Shown: one piece after another, positions 1-5,403 of the stretch
Numbering within the stretch: position 1 is the stretch's first letter
Layout: each line of letters opens with the position of its first letter
From: an uncultured Methylobacteriaceae bacterium
GTDB taxonomy: Bacteria > Pseudomonadota > Alphaproteobacteria > Rhizobiales > Beijerinckiaceae
Reading direction: 5' to 3'
DNA: 7,629 bases
NCBI GenBank assembly: GCA_937872715.1
Contig: CALMTJ010000090.1
Location: 1 to 7,629 of the forward strand
The notes under the pieces: model-generated
The model's database searches: none
Told to the model about the DNA's origin: nothing
Seen by the model: the letters and a program-made list of their open reading frames with translations, nothing else
Position numbers and translations under genes: made by a program

Positions 1-176
1 GCATCTACATCCAGCCGATCAACTACCCGACCGTGCCGCGCGGCGCCGAGCGCCTCCGCATCACGCCGACGCCCTGCCACACGGACGCGCACGTCGCGGC
101 GCTGACGGCCGCGCTGGGGGAGGTCTGGGATGCGCTCGGACTTCCGCTGTCCCCGATCCGGGAGGCCGCCGAATAG
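1..176 (+). CDS. hemA: 5-aminolevulinate synthase (ALAS), C-terminal fragment
   Basis: This is the last 57 codons of a gene entering from the left edge, read in the frame starting at base 3 and ending at TAG 174-176. The visible peptide begins IYIQPINYPTVPRG and continues with ERLRITPTP and HTDAHV, which is the conserved C-terminal block of the pyridoxal-phosphate enzyme that condenses glycine and succinyl-CoA to 5-aminolevulinate, the first step of tetrapyrrole synthesis in alphaproteobacteria (C4 pathway, cytoplasm). The catalytic lysine and PLP-binding part lie outside the window. The gene converges on the minus-strand binding protein with only 16 bp between the two stop codons. A paralogous alpha-oxoamine synthase is the main alternative, but the QPINYPTVPRG block is typical of ALAS. 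Confidence 0.9.
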   Translation, partial: IYIQPINYPTVPRGAERLRITPTPCHTDAHVAALTAALGEVWDALGLPLSPIREAAE

Positions 177-183
177 CCTCCCG
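159..183. terminator. hairpin across the hemA stop codon, possible bidirectional terminator
   Basis: CGGGAGGC (159-166) pairs perfectly with GCCTCCCG (176-183) around a 9-nt loop. The hemA stop codon spans the end of the loop and the start of the right arm. It lies between two convergent genes. There is no T-tract on either side, so intrinsic termination is only a possibility. Confidence 0.35.
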
Positions 184-192
184 CCGCGCAGC

Positions 193-1176
193 CTACCGGA
201 TCGGCGCGACGACCTTGTCCGACTTGAAGTCGGTCGCGACGAGCTTCTTCGAGAGCAGGCCCTCGTCGTAATAGGTGTCGAGCATCGCCTGGATGGCGGG
301 GAAATCCGGCGAGGCGTCGGGCCTGCGGGCGAAGTCGTTGTCCTTCAGGAGGTAGGTGTCGAGCACCGGCACCGGCACCTTCATGATCTCGGACACGACC
401 TGCATGGTCTGCTCCCGGTTGGCGAGCGCCTTCGACATCCCGGTCGTCAGGTCCTTCACGTACATCCGGGCGAGGTCCGGCTTCGCGGCGATGAAGTCCT
501 TCCGGCAGGCCTCCAGGATATGGACGATGTTGGGCAGCGCCTCCGCCAGGGAGAAGAGCTTGCGGATGCCGCCCTTGCCCTCGGCACGGGCCGCGAAGGG
601 CTGGTTCATGTTCACGGCGTCCACCCGGCCCTGCCGCAGGGCGTCCTCCGCCAGCGGGAAGGTCACCTCGACGAGCTTGATGTCCTTCTGCGGGTCGAGC
701 CCGGCCTTCTTGAGGAGGAGATTGAAGGGTCCCTGGGTGCCGCCGTTGATGATGGAGATGCCGACCGTCTTGCCCTTCAGGTCGGCGACGCTCCTGATCG
801 GCGAATCCTCCTTCACGGCCCAGTAGACCGAGAACGAGCCCGGCTTCTCGCCCACGTGCTGCGCCACGATGTCGACCGCGAGCGTGCCGGCCGCCGTGCC
901 CTGCGCGACCGGCAGCACGGCCTGCGTGCCGCAATCGACCGCCCCGGCGGCGAGCGCCTGCGAGATGGCGGCCGTGCCCTGGAACTGCGACCACTCGATC
1001 CGGTAGCCCTTGCCGATGTCCGGGAACTCGGCCGGACGCCGCATCATCGTGTACTTGCCCTCCTCGGCCGGGATGGTGAACCCCACCCGGACCGTCGGGA
1101 CGTCCTGCGCGCGCCCGGGTCCCGTCGCGGCCAGGAGGGCAGCCGCGAGGCCGAGTGTGAGACAACCCTTGGTCAT
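193..1176 (-). CDS. periplasmic substrate-binding protein, NMT1/TauA/SsuA-like (NitT/TauT-type ABC uptake)
   Basis: The product has 327 residues and should bind a small organic solute in the periplasm for an ABC importer; the ligand cannot be read from sequence. Residues 1-24 form a Sec signal peptide (basic MTKG, hydrophobic LTLGLAAALLAA, likely cleavage near GRAQ/D). The mature protein starts VPTVRVGF, the first beta strand of the type II periplasmic-binding fold, and DLKGKTVGI at residues 132-140 is the usual hinge-proximal motif of TauA/SsuA/NMT1 proteins. DALRQGRVDAVNMNQPF (178-194) fits the second domain. The frame stays open upstream to 1641, but ATG 1176 is chosen because GAGGGA lies 8 nt before it and the signal peptide begins there. 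The matching permease and ATPase genes are not adjacent, so it is an orphan here. It is transcribed away from the family-5 binding protein and converges on hemA. Confidence 0.85.
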   Translation of the reverse strand: MTKGCLTLGLAAALLAATGPGRAQDVPTVRVGFTIPAEEGKYTMMRRPAEFPDIGKGYRIEWSQFQGTAAISQALAAGAVDCGTQAVLPVAQGTAAGTLAVDIVAQHVGEKPGSFSVYWAVKEDSPIRSVADLKGKTVGISIINGGTQGPFNLLLKKAGLDPQKDIKLVEVTFPLAEDALRQGRVDAVNMNQPFAARAEGKGGIRKLFSLAEALPNIVHILEACRKDFIAAKPDLARMYVKDLTTGMSKALANREQTMQVVSEIMKVPVPVLDTYLLKDNDFARRPDASPDFPAIQAMLDTYYDEGLLSKKLVATDFKSDKVVAPIR

Positions 1177-1215
1177 CGAGCCATTCCCTCTGCTGCAGCC
1201 GCCGGCCGCCCTTGG

Positions 1216-1230
1216 CGCCATCAGATGGCG
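1216..1230. promoter_or_regulatory. 15-bp palindrome, candidate operator
   Basis: CGCCATC-A-GATGGCG has perfect 7-bp arms around one central base. It lies 40 bp upstream of the start codon of the minus-strand binding protein, in or near its leader. A one-base centre suits a dimeric DNA-binding protein better than an RNA hairpin. No regulator gene is adjacent, so the binder is unknown. Confidence 0.4.
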
Positions 1231-1246
1231 TCGCGGGTTCGGCGGC

Positions 1247-1258
1247 AAGAAATTTCTT
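1247..1258. promoter_or_regulatory. AT-rich 12-bp perfect palindrome, candidate operator or promoter core
   Basis: AAGAAATTTCTT is fully self-complementary and is the only AT-rich block in this strongly GC-rich intergenic region. It is 71 bp from the minus-strand start and 96 bp from the plus-strand start, so it could be an operator or easily melted DNA serving both promoters. Confidence 0.35.
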
Positions 1259-1261
1259 CCT

Positions 1262-1278
1262 GGCCCGGGCTTCGGGCC
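1262..1278. repeat. short GC-rich inverted repeat in the leader of the family-5 binding protein
   Basis: GGCCCG (1262-1267) and CGGGCC (1273-1278) flank a 5-nt GGCTT loop. It has no T-tract and lies about 75 bp before the downstream ATG, so it could be a leader hairpin or simply reflect base composition. Confidence 0.25.
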
Positions 1279-1353
1279 GGCCGGCGGTCTGGCGCGACCG
1301 GGACGGGACGTGGCACAGAGGGCGGGCCATCCCTCGTCGGAGTTTCGCCGGAC

Positions 1354-2832
1354 ATGCTCAAGCGCCTCGGCCTCGCCCTCATGCTGTCCGTCTCGGGGCT
1401 CGCATCCGCCGAGGCCGCGAAGACCTCGCTCGTCCTCGGGATGCCGATCGAGCCGACGGGGCTCGACCCGACCGTCGCGGCCCCGACCGCCATCCGGGAG
1501 GTGACCTGGGCCAACGTGTTCGAGGGCCTCGTCAAGCTCGACCGCACCGGCAAGGTCGTGCCGCTGCTCGCCAGGAGCTGGACGGTCTCTCCGGACGGTC
1601 TCACCTATACCTTCGCGTTGCACGAGGGCGTGACGTTCCACGACGGCGAGCCGATGAGCTCGGCCGACGTGAAGTTCTCCTTCGACCGCGCCCGCGCGCC
1701 GACCTCCACCAACGCGCAGAAGCAGATCTTCGCGCCCATCGACGCGATCGAGACGCCCGACCCGAAGACGGTCGTGATCCGGCTGAAGCAGCCCTCCGGC
1801 AACTTCGTCTATTTCCTGTCATGGGGCGACGCCTCGATCGTCTCCCCGAAGAGCGTCGAGGGGAACAGGGCGACGCCCGTCGGCACGGGCCCGTTCCGGT
1901 TCAAGTCCTGGGCGAGGGGCGACCGGGTCGAGCTCGCCGCCTATCCCGGCTATTGGGGCCGGAAGCCCGCCCTCGAGACCGTCACCTTCCGGTTCATCTC
2001 CGACCCGCAGGCGCAGGTGGCGGCGCTGAAGGCCGGCGACGTGGACGCGTTCCCGGCCATGGGGGCGCCGGAGCTCTTCGCCGACCTGAAGAAGGACACC
2101 CGTTTCACCGCCGTCGCGGGATCGACGGAGGGCGAGGTCGTCGCCGGAATGAACAACGGCCGGAAGCCGTTCGACGACAAGCGCGTCCGCCAGGCGCTGA
2201 TGCACGCCGTCGACCGCAAGGCCCTGGTCGAGGGCGCCTATTCGGGTTTCGGGCGGCCCATCGGCAGCCATTTCTCGCCGAACCACCCGGCCTTCGTGGA
2301 CGAGACCGGGGTGATGCCGTTCGACCAGGCCAAGGCCAAGGCGCTGCTCGGGGAGGCCGGCTACGGGTCGGGCCTCTCCATCACCATCAAGACGCCGCAG
2401 ATGGCCTATGCCAGCCGGTCGGCCGAGCTCCTGGCCGCGATGCTGTCCGAGGTGGGCGTCGAGCTGAAGATCGTCCCGACCGAGTTCCCGGCCAAGTGGA
2501 TCGAGGAGGTGTTCAAGGCCAAGGATTACGACATGACGATCGTGGCCCATACCGAGCCGCTCGACATCGACATCTACGGGCGCGACACCTACTACTTCAA
2601 TTACAAGAACGAAGCCTTCCGGACGCTGATCGCCGACATCGCCAAGACGCCCGACGAGGCGGCCCGCTTCGACAAGTACCGCCAGGCCGAGAAGATCCTG
2701 GCCGAGGACGTGCCGGCCCTGTTCCTCTTCCAACTGCCGAAGCTCGGCATCTGGAACGCGAAGCTGAAGGGCCTGTGGGAGAACTCCCCCATCCCGTCGA
2801 ACGACGTCACCGAGGTGAGCTGGAGCGATTAG
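1354..2832 (+). CDS. ABC transporter substrate-binding protein, family 5 (peptide/nickel/opine type, DppA-like)
   Basis: The product has 492 residues and is the periplasmic receptor of a DppABC-type importer; related proteins bind di- or oligopeptides, nickel chelates, glutathione or opines, and sequence alone does not choose. Residues 1-22 are a signal peptide (MLKR, a hydrophobic stretch, cleavage near ASAEAA) with no lipobox cysteine. The family-5 signature HDGEPMSSADVKFSFDR is at 96-112, PVGTGPFRF at 175-183, and FDDKRVRQALMHAVDRKAL at 273-291, all in the expected order. Length is close to the usual 500-530. ATG 1354 is preceded by GGAG at 1339-1342; the frame is open further upstream, but only this start gives a signal peptide. 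Its expected partners, the two permeases, begin 802 bp downstream, beyond an intervening toxin-antitoxin module. Confidence 0.92.
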   Translation: MLKRLGLALMLSVSGLASAEAAKTSLVLGMPIEPTGLDPTVAAPTAIREVTWANVFEGLVKLDRTGKVVPLLARSWTVSPDGLTYTFALHEGVTFHDGEPMSSADVKFSFDRARAPTSTNAQKQIFAPIDAIETPDPKTVVIRLKQPSGNFVYFLSWGDASIVSPKSVEGNRATPVGTGPFRFKSWARGDRVELAAYPGYWGRKPALETVTFRFISDPQAQVAALKAGDVDAFPAMGAPELFADLKKDTRFTAVAGSTEGEVVAGMNNGRKPFDDKRVRQALMHAVDRKALVEGAYSGFGRPIGSHFSPNHPAFVDETGVMPFDQAKAKALLGEAGYGSGLSITIKTPQMAYASRSAELLAAMLSEVGVELKIVPTEFPAKWIEEVFKAKDYDMTIVAHTEPLDIDIYGRDTYYFNYKNEAFRTLIADIAKTPDEAARFDKYRQAEKILAEDVPALFLFQLPKLGIWNAKLKGLWENSPIPSNDVTEVSWSD

Positions 2833-2836
2833 GGGG

Positions 2837-2843
2837 GCAGGCC
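2837..2843 (+). repeat. left copy of 7-bp direct repeat flanking the toxin-antitoxin module
   Basis: GCAGGCC here recurs in the same orientation at 3580-3586, just outside the toxin gene. The pair could be a target-site duplication made by insertion of the intervening 736 bp. It is short and GC-rich, so chance is possible. Confidence 0.35.
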
Positions 2844-2849
2844 TCCTGT

Positions 2850-2859
2850 CTTGACATGG
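2850..2859 (+). repeat. left inverted repeat of the toxin-antitoxin module
   Basis: CTTGACATGG is matched exactly in reverse complement at 3571-3580. Allowing one extra T at 2849, the match extends to CCTG(T)CTTGACATGG at 2845-2859 against 3571-3584. The repeat includes the TTGACA -35 box of the antitoxin promoter. Confidence 0.55.
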
Positions 2860-2880
2860 TAGTCTCCTGGTAGCTACCTT
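2851..2880 (+). promoter_or_regulatory. antitoxin promoter giving a probable leaderless transcript
   Basis: A consensus -35 box TTGACA occupies 2851-2856. With a 17-18 bp spacer the -10 falls on CTACCT/TACCTT at 2874-2880, which is a weak match. A start point about 7 bases further lies at or next to the ATG at 2887, and there is no Shine-Dalgarno sequence before that ATG, so the mRNA is probably leaderless or nearly so. The -10 overlaps the palindrome at 2869-2878, which fits autorepression. Confidence 0.6.
2869..2878. promoter_or_regulatory. toxin-antitoxin autoregulatory operator palindrome
   Basis: GGTAGCTACC is a perfect 10-bp palindrome overlapping the predicted -10 region. Its left half is echoed 11 bp upstream: TGGTAG occurs at 2857-2862 and again at 2868-2873, one helical turn apart. 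Phd/YefM-type antitoxins bind short palindromes in their own promoters, so this is the likely site; the assignment is inferred from position and symmetry. Confidence 0.6.
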
Positions 2881-2886
2881 GTCCTC

Positions 2887-3177
2887 ATGCGCAGGGTTGG
2901 GATTAAGTTGCTCAAGAACCGGCTGAGCGAGTACGTCCGGGCCGCGGAGGCGGGCGAGACCGTGCTGGTGACGGACCGAGACAAGGTGGTGGCGGAGCTG
3001 GTTCCGCCCCGGAGATCCGGGCCGAGGCCGCTCTCGGTCGTGATCGAGGAGGGCGTTCGCGAGGGCTGGTACACGCCCGCGAAGCGGCGCTTCGCCGAGC
3101 CTCTTCCGTTGCGGGAGGGCGGGATACCTTTCGACCAGCTCATGGCCGACCTCGCCGCGGATCGGGAAGATCGTTGA
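2887..3177 (+). CDS. type II antitoxin, Phd/YefM (VapB-like) family
   Basis: The 96-residue product should neutralise the adjacent PIN-domain RNase and repress their shared promoter. Residues 3-40 (RVGIKLLKNRLSEYVR, then GETVLVTDRDKVVAELVPP) are the classic Phd/YefM N-terminal DNA-binding and dimerisation domain. Residues 81-96 (PFDQLMADLAADREDR) form the short acidic tail that typically wraps the toxin in Phd-VapC pairs. The middle is basic and rich in proline, arginine and glutamate, and is probably flexible. ATG 2887 is chosen because family members usually begin two or three residues before VGI; it has no ribosome site. The gene overlaps the toxin by 4 bp (TTGA, 3174-3177), giving translational coupling. 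Codons such as ATT and TTG near the start look less GC-biased than the flanking transporter genes, in keeping with acquisition. Confidence 0.88.
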   Translation: MRRVGIKLLKNRLSEYVRAAEAGETVLVTDRDKVVAELVPPRRSGPRPLSVVIEEGVREGWYTPAKRRFAEPLPLREGGIPFDQLMADLAADREDR

Positions 3178-3560
3178 TCTACCTCGACAGCTCGGTCGCG
3201 CTGGCCCAGGTCATGTCGGAGAGGCGTAGGCCGCCGGACAGCTTCTGGCGCCATGACATGATCTCGAGCCGCCTGCTCCAGTACGAGGTGTGGAACAGGG
3301 TCCACGCCTACGGGGCCGATCGGCAGCGGCTCAACGATGTTCGGCGGCTGCTCGACGAGATCGACTTCGTCGAGATGACTGAAGACGTTCTCGCCCGAGC
3401 CCTGTCTCCCTTCGACGGACCCGTGCGGACCTTGGACGGTCTTCACCTCGCGACCTTGCAGCATCTGTCGGCGAGAGGAGCGACGGTTGCGCTGGCGAGC
3501 TACGATTCACGCCTCCTGGCCAGTGCGAGGGGGATGGGGTTCGAGACGGTCGCGCCTTGA
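3174..3560 (+). CDS. type II toxin, PIN-domain ribonuclease, VapC-like
   Basis: The product has 128 residues, normal for VapC. These toxins are Mg2+-dependent endoribonucleases that halt translation, often by cutting tRNA or rRNA; the target here is unknown. All expected acidic active-site residues are visible: D5 in MIYLDSS, E38 in LLQYEVWNR, D88 in RTLDGLHLAT and D111 in ASYDSRLL, so the enzyme looks intact. The start is TTG at 3174, overlapping the antitoxin stop as TTGA, with a GGGAAG ribosome-like site at 3164-3169. TTG plus coupling should keep toxin synthesis below that of the antitoxin. The stop lies 10 bp before the right inverted repeat, so the toxin fills the element to its edge. 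There is no terminator before the permease gene 74 bp downstream. Confidence 0.9.
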   Translation: MIYLDSSVALAQVMSERRRPPDSFWRHDMISSRLLQYEVWNRVHAYGADRQRLNDVRRLLDEIDFVEMTEDVLARALSPFDGPVRTLDGLHLATLQHLSARGATVALASYDSRLLASARGMGFETVAP

Positions 3561-3570
3561 ACGTCAGCCG

Positions 3571-3580
3571 CCATGTCAAG
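3571..3580 (-). repeat. right inverted repeat of the toxin-antitoxin module
   Basis: CCATGTCAAG is the exact reverse complement of 2850-2859. It begins 10 bp after the toxin stop codon and shares its last base with the direct repeat GCAGGCC at 3580-3586. On the minus strand it carries TTGACA, but no -10-like sequence follows at a proper spacing. Confidence 0.55.
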
Positions 3581-3586
3581 CAGGCC
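3580..3586 (+). repeat. right copy of 7-bp direct repeat flanking the toxin-antitoxin module
   Basis: GCAGGCC matches 2837-2843 in the same orientation. Removing the DNA between the copies together with one copy would leave about 59 bp between the binding-protein stop and the permease start, a normal operon gap. Confidence 0.35.
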
Positions 3587-3634
3587 CCAACGCCCGCAGC
3601 AACGGTCCGATAGCCGGCGGGGCAAGGCGTCGCC

Positions 3635-4582
3635 GTGATCCGCCCCATCCTCCTCCGCATCGCCGGCTTTGCCCTGACGCTGCTGGCCGTGGCGGCCGCG
3701 ATCTTCGTGATCGTGGATGTCCTCCCGGGCGACACCGCGTCCGTGATGCTCGGCACCTCCGCCCGCGAGGACACGGTGGCGGCGCTGCGGGCGCAGCTCG
3801 GCCTCGACCGGCCGGCGCCCATCCGCTTCCTCGGCTGGATCGCCGGCATGCTGCACGGCGATCTCGGGCAATCCGTCACCTATGCGATGCCGGTCGGGAC
3901 GCTGGTCGCCGAGCGGCTGGCCGTGACGGTGCCGCTCGCGGCCCTCGCGCTCGCGATCGTCGCCATCCTCGCCCTGCCGCTCGGCACGGCGGCGGCGGCC
4001 GCGCATGGCCGCGCGCCGGACCGGGTCATCGGGATCGTCAGCCAGCTCGGCGTGGCGGTGCCGAATTTCTGGCTCGGCCTCATTTTCGTCCTCGTCTTCG
4101 CGACTGGCCTCAACTGGCTGCCGGCCGGCGGCTTCCCGGGCTGGGGGGCGGGCCTCTGGCCGGGTCTGCGCAGCCTGCTGCTGCCCGCCTTCGCGCTGGC
4201 GCTGCCGCAGGCCGCGGTGCTCACCCGCATCGTCCGGTCCGCCACGCTCGACGTGATCGGCCAGGATTTCGTCCGCACCGCACGGGCGAAGGGCCTGGCC
4301 GGCCGGGCCGCGCTGCTGCGCCACGTGGTGCCGAACGCGCTCGTGCCGATCACCACGATCCTCGGGCTGCAGCTCTCCTTCCTGATCGCAGGCGCGATCC
4401 TGGTCGAGAACGTGTTCAACCTGCCCGGGCTCGGCCGTCTCGCCTACCAGGCGCTGGCGCAGCGCGACCTCGTCGTGATCCGCAATGTCGTGCTTCTCCT
4501 CGCCGCCATCGTCATCGCGGTGAACGCCGCCGTGGATCTCGGCCAGGTTGCGCTCGATCCGCGCCTCCGGCGGCGGCGATGA
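3635..4582 (+). CDS. ABC transporter permease, DppB/OppB family
   Basis: This 315-residue inner-membrane protein is one of two channel subunits of a peptide/nickel-type importer. An N-terminal helix (about 9-29) is followed by a long periplasmic loop with GDLGQS at 75-80, then five more helices near 97-120, 133-157, 180-200, 238-260 and 283-303, the usual six-helix OppB plan. The cytoplasmic EAA loop that docks on the ATPase is at about 211-238 (DFVRTARAKGL, then RHVVPNAL). VENVFNLPGLG at 258-267 and the terminal DPRLR are family signatures. GTG 3635 is preceded by AAGG at 3624-3627 and gives the usual MIRPILLRIAGF-like N-terminus. It overlaps the next permease by 4 bp (ATGA, 4579-4582). Its natural partner is the 1354-2832 binding protein, from which a toxin-antitoxin module now separates it. 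Confidence 0.93.
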   Translation: MIRPILLRIAGFALTLLAVAAAIFVIVDVLPGDTASVMLGTSAREDTVAALRAQLGLDRPAPIRFLGWIAGMLHGDLGQSVTYAMPVGTLVAERLAVTVPLAALALAIVAILALPLGTAAAAAHGRAPDRVIGIVSQLGVAVPNFWLGLIFVLVFATGLNWLPAGGFPGWGAGLWPGLRSLLLPAFALALPQAAVLTRIVRSATLDVIGQDFVRTARAKGLAGRAALLRHVVPNALVPITTILGLQLSFLIAGAILVENVFNLPGLGRLAYQALAQRDLVVIRNVVLLLAAIVIAVNAAVDLGQVALDPRLRRRR

Positions 4583-5397
4583 TCCGGAGGGCGAACCCGG
4601 CCCTCCTCGTCGGGGGTGCCCTGACGCTCGCGCTCCTCCTCGTGGCCCTCGTCGCGCTCGCCTGGACGCCCGAGATCCCGACGCGCGTCCGCATCCCGCT
4701 GCGACTCAAGGGGCCGCTCGCGGCCGGGCTCCTCGGCACCGACCATTTCGGGCGTGACGTCCTCTCCATGCTGATGCTCGGGGCCGCGAACTCGCTCGCC
4801 ATCGCGGTCCCGTCCGTGCTGCTCGGCGCCACGCTCGGGACGGCGATCGGCGCGGCCATCGCGGCCGTCAGGGGCGGGGTCGAGACCGCGATCCTGCGGG
4901 TCGCGGACGTGGTCTTCGCCTTCCCGGCCGTGCTCTCCGCCATCATGCTGGGCGCGCTCCTAGGCGCCGGACCAACGGCGGCCGTGATCGCCATCGCGGT
5001 GTTCAACGTGCCGGTCTTCGTCCGGGTGTCGCGCGCGGCCGCGCTCGGCGTGTGGAGCATGGATTACGTCGCGGCCGCGCGCTCGGTCGGGCGCGGCCCC
5101 GCCTCCGTGACCCGCACGGAGATCCTGCCGAACATGGCCGGCATCCTGATCGTCCAGGTGACCGTGCAGCTCGCGCTCGCGGTGCTGACGGAAGCCGGGC
5201 TGTCTTATCTCGGCCTCGGCATCCGGCCGCCGAACCCGAGCTGGGGCCGCATGCTGGCCGATTCGCAGACGTTCCTGTCGCAAGCGCCGCATCTCGCGAT
5301 CGCGCCCGGGCTCGCCGTGGCGCTGGCCGTGCTCGGCCTCAACCTGCTCGGCGACGGCCTTCGCGACGCGCTCGACCCGCGGCTGCGGAGCCGGTGA
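4579..5397 (+). CDS. ABC transporter permease, DppC/OppC family
   Basis: The 272-residue product is the second channel subunit and pairs with the preceding permease. It has an N-terminal helix (about 8-28), then GTDHFGRD at 53-60, the standard motif at the start of the OppC transport domain. The EAA loop is at about 162-186 (DYVAAARSVGRG, then EILPNM), and GLGIRPPNPSWG at 212-223 and NLLGDGLRDALDPR at 255-268 are strong family signatures. It is somewhat shorter than typical OppC proteins, mainly at the N-terminus. The ATG overlaps the upstream stop as ATGA and has no separate ribosome site, so translation is probably coupled. No DppD/DppF-type ATPase follows: the next gene is on the opposite strand and its stop codon lies 6 bp away. 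The transporter must therefore use ATPases encoded elsewhere. Confidence 0.93.
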   Translation: MIRRANPALLVGGALTLALLLVALVALAWTPEIPTRVRIPLRLKGPLAAGLLGTDHFGRDVLSMLMLGAANSLAIAVPSVLLGATLGTAIGAAIAAVRGGVETAILRVADVVFAFPAVLSAIMLGALLGAGPTAAVIAIAVFNVPVFVRVSRAAALGVWSMDYVAAARSVGRGPASVTRTEILPNMAGILIVQVTVQLALAVLTEAGLSYLGLGIRPPNPSWGRMLADSQTFLSQAPHLAIAPGLAVALAVLGLNLLGDGLRDALDPRLRSR

Positions 5398-5403
5398 CGG
5401 CTG

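Larger units (their letters stand above)
1177..1353. promoter_or_regulatory. divergent control region between two binding-protein genes
   Basis: These 177 bp separate two divergently transcribed solute-binding-protein genes and must hold both promoters, though I cannot place convincing -35/-10 boxes. Three symmetric elements are visible and listed separately: CGCCATCAGATGGCG at 1216-1230, AAGAAATTTCTT at 1247-1258, and a GGCCCG/CGGGCC hairpin at 1262-1278. The ribosome site for the plus-strand gene is probably GGAG at 1339-1342, 11 nt before its ATG. Confidence 0.6.

Noticed and set aside
1311..1326. Sigma-54 promoter suggested by TGGCAC before the family-5 binding protein
   Set aside because: The required GC-containing -12 element (TTGC type) is absent at the fixed spacing; GGGCGGG is found instead.
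130..1353. Upstream extension of the 1354-2832 frame to an ATG at 130
   Set aside because: It runs antisense through the whole NMT1-like gene and would bury the signal peptide in the middle of the protein.
1819..2733. Long open frame antisense to the family-5 binding protein
   Set aside because: It is the shadow of a GC-rich gene on the other strand: composition is arginine/glycine/histidine-rich with no recognisable domain, while the sense frame has full family signatures. The same applies to long antisense frames over 3500-4324 and 6449-7405 (out of frame with the amidase).
3551..3579. Antisense promoter from TTGACA on the minus strand of the right inverted repeat
   Set aside because: The positions 17-18 bp downstream on that strand are GC-only (GGCGCG) and do not resemble a -10 box.
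3561..3634. Terminator between toxin and permease
   Set aside because: No stable hairpin with a T-run is visible; the only symmetry is the half-repeat that pairs with 2850-2859 over 700 bp away.
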